Shown here in pieces: positions 1 to 5,162 of a stretch of 5,593 bases of DNA. Position numbers and translations under genes: made by a program. The DNA is from a bacterium (GTDB lineage Bacteria; Cyanobacteriota; Vampirovibrionia; Gastranaerophilales; Gastranaerophilaceae), in NCBI GenBank assembly GCA_017541565.1, contig JAFXYU010000065.1, positions 1-5,593 of the forward strand, read 5' to 3'. How positions within the stretch are numbered: position 1 is the first letter of the stretch; the number at the start of each line of letters is the position of its first letter. The notes beneath the pieces were generated by a model. The model was not told the origin of the DNA. It did not search any database and was given only the letters and a program-made list of their open reading frames with translations.

Positions 1-17
1 AGTGAGCGGAGGCTGTA

Positions 18-59
18 GAGTTTTTGCCGGAAGTGCGAATAGCACAAAAGGCAAAACTC
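18..59. repeat. Nested inverted repeat (hairpin 1)
   Basis: The arms GAGTTTTTGCC (18-28) and GGCAAAACTC (50-59) pair over 10 bp with one bulged T. Inside them, GTGC (33-36) and GCAC (42-45) form a second stem around a GAATA loop. There is no T-run directly after the 3' arm, so a terminator is unlikely. Confidence 0.6.
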
Positions 60-66
60 GGAATTG

Positions 67-104
67 CCGTTCAACGCGAACGAGTAAGACGCGTCAGTGA
101 ACGG
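67..104. repeat. Inverted repeat (hairpin 2)
   Basis: The 5' arm CCGTTCAACGCG (67-78) pairs with CGCGT (90-94) plus TGAACGG (98-104), giving 12 bp interrupted by a three-base bulge (cag, 95-97). The loop is 79-89. The 3' arm overlaps the AGTGARCGGA repeat. Confidence 0.6.
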
Positions 105-127
105 AATGCCGAAGTGGCGCGGAGCAA

Positions 128-168
128 AATTTACGAAAGTTTTGCGAAAAGCAAAACGGTAGTAAATT
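128..168. repeat. Nested inverted repeat (hairpin 3)
   Basis: The outer arms AATTTAC (128-134) and GTAAATT (162-168) enclose inner arms GTTTTGC (139-145) and GCAAAAC (151-157) around the loop GAAAA. The two stems are separated by a 4+4 base internal loop. The hairpin sits directly between two GCGGAG motifs (119-124 and 172-177). Confidence 0.65.
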
Positions 169-199
169 AGTGCGGAGCGTGGAGCAATAATTCAATAAG

Positions 200-223
200 G
201 TTTTGATAAAACTGTTGTACAAC
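200..223. repeat. Small hairpin plus GTTGTACAAC palindrome
   Basis: GTTTT (200-204) and AAAAC (208-212) form a five-pair stem over GAT. It is followed at once by the perfect 10-base palindrome GTTGTACAAC (214-223). This is the weakest of the four hairpin modules, and the palindrome could equally be a protein-binding site. Confidence 0.4.
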
Positions 224-284
224 ACAAGCAAGCGGAGTGCGGAGGGTAAATTTATTTTGAAATGTACTGTGACTAAAAGAATTG

Positions 285-325
285 TTGAACAAATGCTTTA
301 TTAATGATACATTGATTTAAAGGGG
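285..325 (+). promoter_or_regulatory. Candidate promoter and ribosome binding site for the gshB-like gene
   Basis: A tentative sigma70 promoter is TTGAAC (285-290), a 17-base spacer and TACATT (308-313, 4 of 6 consensus positions). The ribosome binding site AAAGGGG (319-325) is six bases before the ATG at 332 and supports that start. The perfect TATAAT at 326-331 lies against the start codon and has no -35 box at the right distance. Confidence 0.35.
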
Positions 326-331
326 TATAAT

Positions 332-1288
332 ATGAAAATTTTATTTATAATTGACAAACTGGAACTTAAATACTTTGAATTTAATAAACTCGTTACTAAT
401 TTTTGGCTGATAAAGGGCTTTTTAGACAGAAACAACGAAGTTTATATAACAACAATACCGAATTTGTCGCTTATGGGTGATATAGCATATACTCATTGTT
501 TTGAAACTTTTGAAGCGGATGAGAATATTTTTTATAAAAATACGCAAATTATTCGAGAAATTGATGATTTTGATCTTGTCATGTTTCGTCCTGATCCGCC
601 GGTTGATATTGATTATATTAATGCAACATATATTTTTGATTTTGTAAAAAATGCAAAAGTTATAAATTCTCCTGCAGCAATAAGAGATTTTAATGAAAAA
701 TTACACAGTGTATACTTTAAAAATTTAATGTCTGAAAATATTGTGACAGCATCATTAAAAGATATTGAGGGGTTTCTTGCACAGCACAAAGAAATTGTGT
801 TAAAACCGCTTAACAGATGCTTTGGTTCAGGTGTTATGTATCTTTATGAGGGTGATCCGAATACTCGTACAATAATTAATACCCTGACAAACAATGAGAC
901 AACGCTTGTTATGGTGCAAAAATTTATAAAAGGCGTAAAATATGGTGACAAACGTGTGCTTACCCTCGGAAAAAGCATATTGCCGTATTCGGTTAAAAAG
1001 TTGCCGTCTGATGATGATTTCAAATTTAATACGCATAATGACAGTTTTATTGTTAAAGCAGAACTGACCGAAAAGGAAAAAAATGATTTTTCTTATGTTG
1101 CTCAAAGGTTATGCGGCATGGGAATATATATGGCAGGACTTGATGTAATAGACGGGAAAATTATAGAGGTAAATGTTACAAGTCCATGCTACTTTATAAA
1201 AGAGATAAACAGCCTATTTGGTATTAAACTTGAAGATGAAATTTGCGAATATTTGTTGACGGGGAACTTGTTATCATTAAGAATATAG
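332..1288 (+). CDS. gshB: Glutathione synthetase-like ATP-grasp ligase (GshB family)
   Basis: This 318-residue protein has the length and order of prokaryotic GshB, the cytosolic enzyme that joins gamma-glutamylcysteine and glycine using ATP. Visible family blocks are FRPDPP (85-90), followed by DIDYINATYIFD; the IRDFNEKL block (117-124); KPL (158-160); GDKRVL (205-210); GLD (269-271); and EVNVTSP (279-285), which supplies the metal-binding Glu and Asn of ATP-grasp enzymes. Two loops are atypical. The small glycine-rich loop after KPL reads NRCFGSG (161-167). The large lid loop (224-239) has no glycine, where I recall the E. coli loop having five. Fold and ligase chemistry are therefore well supported, but the acceptor may not be glycine. 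No gshA is visible nearby. The start is fixed by AAAGGGG six bases upstream. The gene follows a repeat-rich intergenic region. Confidence 0.85.
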   Translation: MKILFIIDKLELKYFEFNKLVTNFWLIKGFLDRNNEVYITTIPNLSLMGDIAYTHCFETFEADENIFYKNTQIIREIDDFDLVMFRPDPPVDIDYINATYIFDFVKNAKVINSPAAIRDFNEKLHSVYFKNLMSENIVTASLKDIEGFLAQHKEIVLKPLNRCFGSGVMYLYEGDPNTRTIINTLTNNETTLVMVQKFIKGVKYGDKRVLTLGKSILPYSVKKLPSDDDFKFNTHNDSFIVKAELTEKEKNDFSYVAQRLCGMGIYMAGLDVIDGKIIEVNVTSPCYFIKEINSLFGIKLEDEICEYLLTGNLLSLRI

Positions 1289-1296
1289 TGTATAAT
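1268..1296 (+). promoter_or_regulatory. Sigma70-type promoter for the TPR-fliW-csrA unit
   Basis: TTGTTA (1268-1273) is followed by a 17-base spacer and a perfect TATAAT (1291-1296). It straddles the 3' end of the gshB-like gene. The predicted start near 1303 would give a leader of about 60 bases before the ATG at 1366. A short imperfect dyad GTATA/TATAC (1290-1294, 1302-1306) overlaps the -10 region and could be an operator, but the arms are only five bases. Confidence 0.5.
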
Positions 1297-1365
1297 TCAA
1301 CTATACGGTGTATGCTTCATTTGGAAAAATGATGTAAAATAAGAAGAGTTAATAAGGACAGAAAC

Positions 1366-2094
1366 ATGAAAAAGATATTTTTAACTGTAATAAGTTTGAT
1401 GATTTTATCGTTAACCATATCATCCACGTATGCAAAAACAACGTCAAATTCATCACTTGCCTCGGCAATTAAGTTGTATAAGTCCGGAAACTATACTCAA
1501 GCATATTTGGCATTTCAGAATATAGTTAGTAAAGATCCTTCTAACGCGGTTGCTTGTTATTATTTAGCAATATCATCAGTGCAGGTAGGTAAAAAAGAAG
1601 AAGCAATAGAGAATTATACAAAAGTAATCGAGTTGTCAACAAATAGACAATTAACAAATTATGCAAAAAAGGGTAAGATTTGCATAGAGGATGCTGAAAA
1701 ATGCTCTGATTCATTCGATGATGGTGATACTGATATAGATAAGTTTGTAAAATCTCGTTTTGGCACAGGTTTTTCTAATGAAGCAAGAAGTGAATTTGAA
1801 AAACAAAAAATTGAAAATTTAAAAAGAGAAATAAACAGAAACGGTGAAATTTCACCGAGTAAGTTTAGAGAATACAGAGATTTCTCCAGTGAGTTGCCTA
1901 CAAATGATGAGATTGTGTCGGCTATGAGGGTTTTACAACAAGCCGGTTTAAGTGACTTTTCATATAACGGAATGTACTCTGCTAATAATTCCGATATGCA
2001 AATGTTAAACATGTTGACAGGTGGTGACACATCAAAAATCAGTCCGGATGTATTACAATCTTTGTTAACAAACCGATTTACGGGTGGGTTTTAG
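1366..2094 (+). CDS. Exported TPR-repeat protein, function unknown
   Basis: The 242-residue product begins with a clear Sec signal peptide: KK, then a hydrophobic stretch (about 4-19), then the cleavage-like site TYA at 21-23. Mature residues 31-97 form two TPR-like units, SAIKLYKSGNYTQAYLAFQN followed by an ISSVQVGKKEEAIENYTKVI unit. Such units are protein-binding helical hairpins. Residues about 110-242 match nothing I recognise. They include an acidic stretch (115-125), a charged helix (141-158) and a Met/Asn/Gly-rich end. The ribosome site AAGGA (1354-1358) is seven bases before the ATG. The gene ends 11 bases before fliW, so the two are probably cotranscribed. The product may be a periplasmic scaffold, perhaps for an envelope or flagellar assembly, but that is inferred only from position. 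Confidence 0.75.
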   Translation: MKKIFLTVISLMILSLTISSTYAKTTSNSSLASAIKLYKSGNYTQAYLAFQNIVSKDPSNAVACYYLAISSVQVGKKEEAIENYTKVIELSTNRQLTNYAKKGKICIEDAEKCSDSFDDGDTDIDKFVKSRFGTGFSNEARSEFEKQKIENLKREINRNGEISPSKFREYRDFSSELPTNDEIVSAMRVLQQAGLSDFSYNGMYSANNSDMQMLNMLTGGDTSKISPDVLQSLLTNRFTGGF

Positions 2095-2105
2095 AAAGAA
2101 TTATT

Positions 2106-2537
2106 ATGAAATTTGATACAGAAAAATTCGGTGTAATTGAGTTTGAGCAAGATAGAATATTCGATTTTGTTCTTCCTATACTTGGTTTTGATGAATTGCA
2201 AAAGTATATTCTTCTTGATCCGAGTAAGGATTCATTGTTTAAATGGTTGCAATCTGTAGAGGATCCTACGCTTGCTTTTCCTGTAATATCGGTTGCAGCG
2301 TTGGATTTTGATTATTCAATTGATTTGAATGATGATGTTGTTAATAATCTTGAGATAACAAATACTGATAGTGTATTGGTAATGAATATTACATCAATAC
2401 CGCAGGATAATCCTAGAGGGACAACAATAAATTTATTGGCACCAATAATATTTAATTTAGATAATCAAAAGGCAGGTCAAATTGTATTATCAGGTTCCGG
2501 TTATGATATAAGTTACCCAATGTTTAAAAAGAGTTAG
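2106..2537 (+). CDS. fliW: Flagellar assembly factor FliW
   Basis: This 143-residue protein has the length and signature blocks of FliW: an N-terminal strand pair around FGVIEFEQDRIFDF, the core FKWLQSVEDPTLAFPV (45-60), and TINLLAPIIFN (107-117) followed by QIVL (125-128). In Bacillus, FliW binds flagellin. When flagellin has been exported, FliW instead binds CsrA and relieves its repression of flagellin translation. Finding csrA 14 bases downstream fits this partnership strongly. The start at 2106 gives a full-length protein, but the ribosome site is weak (AGAAAGAA, 2093-2100), so translation may depend partly on the upstream TPR gene, which ends 11 bases before. No flagellin or flagellar structural gene lies within the window. 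Confidence 0.92.
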   Translation: MKFDTEKFGVIEFEQDRIFDFVLPILGFDELQKYILLDPSKDSLFKWLQSVEDPTLAFPVISVAALDFDYSIDLNDDVVNNLEITNTDSVLVMNITSIPQDNPRGTTINLLAPIIFNLDNQKAGQIVLSGSGYDISYPMFKKS

Positions 2538-2541
2538 TTTT

Positions 2542-2546
2542 AAGGA
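2542..2546 (+). promoter_or_regulatory. csrA ribosome binding site that doubles as a CsrA-type GGA motif
   Basis: AAGGA lies five bases before the csrA ATG and reads AAGGAU in RNA. This matches the central ARGGAU part of the known CsrA target consensus. A CsrA dimer bound here would block its own translation, as seen for csrA genes elsewhere. Only one such motif is visible in the short leader, and no hairpin presenting it is obvious, so autoregulation is a hypothesis. Confidence 0.35.
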
Positions 2547-2551
2547 TTGAC

Positions 2552-2875
2552 ATGTTAGTAATTACAAGAAAAAACGGTCAAAAAATAATGATAAACGACA
2601 ATATTGAAATAACTATTGTCGAAGCCAAGAACGGCTCTTGTAAAGTTGCAATAAAAGCAGATAAAGATGTTAAGATATATAGAGAAGAGATTTATCTGCA
2701 GATTAAATTGGCAAACCTTGTCGGTACTAATGCAAAGGTTTCTGCAGTTGATTCCGTAAATGATTTGATTAAAGGCGGAACGGTCTTCAATGATAAAAAT
2801 CCTGAAAAATCCGGTACTGACGAAATATTGGTAGATGATAAGAAAACCCGATCAATTAGAATAAACAAAAAATAA
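2552..2875 (+). CDS. csrA: Carbon storage regulator CsrA with long C-terminal extension
   Basis: Residues 1-52 are a clear CsrA domain: MLVITRKNGQKIMI at the N-terminus, the INDNIEITIVE strand region, and DVKIYREEIY with Arg44, the RNA-binding arginine of the family; Arg6 is also kept. CsrA is a homodimeric RNA-binding repressor that covers GGA motifs at ribosome binding sites. The Pro usual in the AP-K-(D/E)-V segment is Asp here (position 37). Asn55, which I recall as important for FliW contact in Bacillus, is conserved. Typical CsrA proteins are about 60-75 residues, whereas this one has 107. Residues 62-107 form a polar, charged tail ending in a Lys/Arg-rich segment. The start is set by AAGGA five bases upstream. 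fliW lies 14 bases upstream and the next gene one base downstream. Confidence 0.93.
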   Translation: MLVITRKNGQKIMINDNIEITIVEAKNGSCKVAIKADKDVKIYREEIYLQIKLANLVGTNAKVSAVDSVNDLIKGGTVFNDKNPEKSGTDEILVDDKKTRSIRINKK

Positions 2876-2876
2876 T

Positions 2877-3458
2877 ATGAGTTTGAAGAGTGATGATTTT
2901 TTCTTCTTTGTAGATAAGTGCAGTAATTTGGAAATTGCTCCAAATTCTGTTGAGCATGCATATCTGGCAATAGTTAGTGGTGATTTGGATTCTGCGTATA
3001 AAATTTTTAAATCTGTAGATTCTCCAAGAGCGCACTGGGGTGAAATTTTGGTTGGCATAATTAAAAACAAATGCATTACTACATTTCCTACTTATTTTCA
3101 AATCAGAAATTTTTTCGAAATTGATACTGATTTTTTAATTAAAAATAAAAAAATTGATTATGTAGAGAATTTATTGGGTGCATTGGAGGTGTTTTCAAAC
3201 ATTAATCAGGAAGTATATAAATTTGCAGGTCGTGTTATGTTTGAAAATAAATTGTATGCTGCTGCATTAAAATATCTGGAAGAGTCGAAAAAAGTATTTT
3301 ATAACGACCCTGAATTGCATTTTATGTTATCAAAATATTACATAAAGTTTAAGAAATATAACGAAGCATATTTTTATGTGAATGAGTGTTTAAAATATTT
3401 GCCGTCTTATTATCCGGCTCTTTTATTAAAGCAACAAATTGAAGAAAACGGTTTTTAA
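2877..3458 (+). CDS. TPR-like cytoplasmic protein coupled to csrA
   Basis: This 193-residue protein has no signal peptide or membrane segment. Two TPR-like helical pairs are visible in the C-terminal half: 113-146, with FAGRVMFENKLYAAALKYLE, and 147-180, with LSKYYIKFKKYNEAYFYVNE. A third, weaker one lies near residues 25-58 (AYLAIVSGDLDSAYKIFKSV). The middle (60-110) is helical in character but unrecognised. The ATG starts one base after the csrA stop, and no ribosome site precedes it (the upstream bases are A-rich), so translation very likely depends on ribosomes finishing csrA. That coupling implies matched production with CsrA. I infer a protein-binding role, possibly touching CsrA, FliW or a flagellar client. 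The family itself is not recognised. Confidence 0.75.
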   Translation: MSLKSDDFFFFVDKCSNLEIAPNSVEHAYLAIVSGDLDSAYKIFKSVDSPRAHWGEILVGIIKNKCITTFPTYFQIRNFFEIDTDFLIKNKKIDYVENLLGALEVFSNINQEVYKFAGRVMFENKLYAAALKYLEESKKVFYNDPELHFMLSKYYIKFKKYNEAYFYVNECLKYLPSYYPALLLKQQIEENGF

Positions 3459-3467
3459 TTGTATAAT
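3439..3467 (+). promoter_or_regulatory. Promoter-like element placing transcription start at the ATG
   Basis: TTGAAG (3439-3444), a 17-base spacer and a perfect TATAAT (3462-3467) lie across the end of the TPR-like gene. Six bases separate the -10 box from the ATG at 3474, so a canonical start would fall on the A of the ATG and give a leaderless mRNA. No SD-like sequence precedes that ATG. Confidence 0.45.
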
Positions 3468-3473
3468 CTTCTT

Positions 3474-4145
3474 ATGCATAGTGATTCGTTTACACCTTCA
3501 CAAAATGAACAAAATAATCAAAAAGGTGCTGTCCAAGATTCAAATTTTTTCTTACAGCCACAACAAATTGTATTGCGTAATAAATCAAATTCAAAAGAAC
3601 AAATACGCCACCTTAATGATTATGATTTGAATATCTTAGAAGATGAAGCGTATCAGGATGTTTCTGACGAAGTTTTTAAATTGGAGTATAGGATTAGTCG
3701 TATAGAGAATGACATTAATAAAATTGAAGAGCGGATTTCTGCTGCAACGGAAATTAATGATGCCGCATCTATAATTAATCTTGAATCAGAAAAAAGTCTG
3801 CTTATGTCTGAACTTGATGACATGTATGATATATATAAGGAAATGAGTCTTTCTGCAAAGATTTCAGGAGGAGTATCTAATAACTTCCGACAGAAACTTA
3901 ATTTTTATAAAATTAAATTAACAGATGCTACAAACAAATTGTTATCAAAATTTTCTGTAAAATTATCCTCGTTATTAGTGCTGAAACAGTCATTAAAAAA
4001 ACTTGAAAATATTAGCAAAAATGTAGATGATTTAGTCTCAATGCAAATCCCATACGGAGAGTCTTCAGAAAAATATGCTCAACTGTCAAAATATATTTTA
4101 AAGGCAAATAATATTCAATCATCAATATCTAAACATATAAAATAG
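3474..4145 (+). CDS. Coiled-coil protein of unknown function
   Basis: I do not recognise this 223-residue protein. Residues 1-45 are polar and Gln/Asn/Ser-rich, probably disordered. Residues about 63-125 show heptad-like hydrophobic spacing with abundant Glu, Lys and Asp (EYRISRIENDINKIEERI and beyond), typical of a coiled coil. A second helical stretch (137-186) and a short C-terminal helix (196-220) follow. There is no signal peptide or membrane segment. I chose the ATG at 3474; a TTG at 3459, directly after the previous stop codon, would add five residues. Neither start has a convincing ribosome site, but a promoter-like element fits a leaderless transcript from 3474. The gene could also be read through from the csrA unit. 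A structural or adaptor role is possible; nothing in the sequence points to catalysis. Confidence 0.7.
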   Translation: MHSDSFTPSQNEQNNQKGAVQDSNFFLQPQQIVLRNKSNSKEQIRHLNDYDLNILEDEAYQDVSDEVFKLEYRISRIENDINKIEERISAATEINDAASIINLESEKSLLMSELDDMYDIYKEMSLSAKISGGVSNNFRQKLNFYKIKLTDATNKLLSKFSVKLSSLLVLKQSLKKLENISKNVDDLVSMQIPYGESSEKYAQLSKYILKANNIQSSISKHIK

Positions 4146-4150
4146 CGGCA

Positions 4151-4180
4151 TTGACTAAGTGTAATATATTAGATTATTAT
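4151..4180 (+). promoter_or_regulatory. Promoter-like element upstream of the phosphoesterase, leaderless geometry
   Basis: TTGACT (4151-4156), an 18-base spacer and TATTAT (4175-4180, 5 of 6 consensus positions) occupy the 42-base gap after the coiled-coil gene. Seven bases separate the -10 box from the ATG at 4188, so transcription would begin at or next to the start codon. The gap is very AT-rich and contains no SD site. Confidence 0.45.
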
Positions 4181-4187
4181 TAATATT

Positions 4188-5162
4188 ATGAGAAGAGAAA
4201 AGAAAAAAGAATCATTTTTTACAAAATGTGTAAATTTTATATTATCGCTCTTGCTTGCTTGCCTTATAGGTTCTCAAGTTTGTACTGCAGCAAATAATAA
4301 TTTAAGAATAGCACAGGTTAGTGACGCGCATTTTTCATCATATGAAAAAAATACATCATATAAATTTTTAGAGAAATCTGGTGATTTGCTTGATGATGTA
4401 ATAATGCAAATTAATACATCAGGACCTTATGATTTTGTAATATTTACGGGCGATCTTATTAATCATCCAAAAGTTTCAGAGTTGGATAAATTTTTAACAC
4501 ATACCAAAAAACTTGTTTATCCTTGGTATGCAGTTGATGGAAACCACGATATAAGTATAGATGGAGACTTAGATAAGAGTAAGTTTATTGGTATGTTGTC
4601 TGACAGTAGTTCTAAAGTTAACTCCAAGAAAATTTATTATGCATTCACACCCAAAAAGGGCTATCGTGTTTTATGTTTGGATTCAATAATTGATAATAAG
4701 ATAACAACTAACGGCAGAATATCTGATGATGAATTGCTCTGGATAAAAGACGAATTAAAAGCACATCCAAAGGATACGGTTATAGTGGCGACTCATGTAC
4801 CTGTAATTGAACCTTATTCAAGCCCAAGCCACAGATTGGAAAATGAATATGAATTAAGAAAGTTGCTAAAAGCACATACAAATCCTGTTATTGTTTTACA
4901 GGGTCATTATCACGCTGCAAGAATTAAGCAGGATGGAAATATGCTTGTTATATCATCACCGTCACTTGTAACTTATCCGAATGCATATAGAGTTGTTAAT
5001 ATTAATACAAGAAAGAATTGCGTCAAAGTAGATGTATTTTTAAAGGAAACAAATTTGAAAGATATACAGTCGCGTTCTCAATTACGATTGATGGGTACAC
5101 AATTACTGTACGGTGAAGAAAGTGACAGAAATGAAAGTTTTGAATTAAGAAGGGAAAAATAA
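4188..5162 (+). CDS. Exported calcineurin-like metallophosphoesterase
   Basis: This 324-residue protein begins with a basic segment (RREKKK), a hydrophobic stretch (about 15-29) and a cleavage-like CTA at 32-34, so it is probably exported or membrane-anchored. All calcineurin-type metal motifs are present in order: SDAH (D46, H48), GDLIN (D89, N92), GNHD (N119, H120), ATH (H203) and GHYH (H240, H242). These bind two metal ions that hydrolyse phosphomono- or diesters. The layout resembles the CpdA/YkuE type, but the substrate cannot be read from sequence. The C-terminal ~38 residues are charged and unrecognised. The start has no SD site; it is the only ATG that yields the signal peptide. The stop overlaps the start of the next hydrolase gene, suggesting coupled production. 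Confidence 0.88.
   Translation: MRREKKKESFFTKCVNFILSLLLACLIGSQVCTAANNNLRIAQVSDAHFSSYEKNTSYKFLEKSGDLLDDVIMQINTSGPYDFVIFTGDLINHPKVSELDKFLTHTKKLVYPWYAVDGNHDISIDGDLDKSKFIGMLSDSSSKVNSKKIYYAFTPKKGYRVLCLDSIIDNKITTNGRISDDELLWIKDELKAHPKDTVIVATHVPVIEPYSSPSHRLENEYELRKLLKAHTNPVIVLQGHYHAARIKQDGNMLVISSPSLVTYPNAYRVVNINTRKNCVKVDVFLKETNLKDIQSRSQLRLMGTQLLYGEESDRNESFELRREK

Larger units (their letters stand above)
1..246. repeat. Modular intergenic repeat block: hairpins punctuated by GCGGAG motifs
   Basis: This stretch has no convincing open reading frame. By hand count GC is about 46% over 1-240, falling to about 26% over 241-331. The hexamer GCGGAG occurs five times (6-11, 119-124, 172-177, 232-237, 239-244), and a related decamer AGTGARCGGA occurs at 1-10 and 96-105. 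Between these motifs lie inverted repeats at 18-59, 67-104, 128-168 and 200-223. Two of the hairpins share the sequence TGCGAAWAGCA (34-44 and 143-153). The pattern suggests a palindromic intergenic repeat family (REP- or MITE-like) or a structured RNA. The block probably continues upstream of the window. I do not recognise a named family. Confidence 0.6.

Noticed and set aside
69..77. GTTCAACGC resembling a tRNA T-loop
   Set aside because: The flanking bases do not form a T stem, and no acceptor or anticodon arms are present. The bases are better explained by hairpin 2.
1..246. CRISPR array or integron attC site
   Set aside because: The repeats are very short and unevenly spaced (113, 53, 60 and 7 bases between GCGGAG copies) with no uniform spacers. 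No attC core sites flank the hairpins.
326..331. Perfect TATAAT directly before the gshB-like ATG
   Set aside because: Transcription from it would begin inside the gene, no -35 box sits at the right distance, and a proper ribosome site precedes it.
827..1105. Open frame of 92 codons on the minus strand
   Set aside because: It lies wholly inside the gshB-like gene, has no recognisable motif and looks like a low-complexity shadow of the true frame.
1290..1306. Inverted repeat after the gshB-like gene as a terminator
   Set aside because: It has only five AT-rich pairs and no following T-run, and it overlaps the good -10 box at 1291-1296.
1659..2030. Open frame of 123 codons on the minus strand
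   Set aside because: It is antisense to the exported TPR gene, is rich in Ser/Phe/Leu as expected of a shadow frame, and has no family motif.
2692..3101. Three overlapping minus-strand open frames
   Set aside because: They overlap each other and the csrA/TPR-like genes, which are supported by family motifs and tight packing.
3439..3630. Open frame of 63 codons on the plus strand overlapping two genes
   Set aside because: It starts at a non-ATG codon inside the TPR-like gene, lacks a ribosome site and runs in a different frame from the better coiled-coil gene.
4162..4188. AT-only dyad TAATAT/ATATTA before the phosphoesterase as a terminator
   Set aside because: The stem has no GC pairs and no T-run. 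Such dyads are expected by chance in this AT-rich gap.
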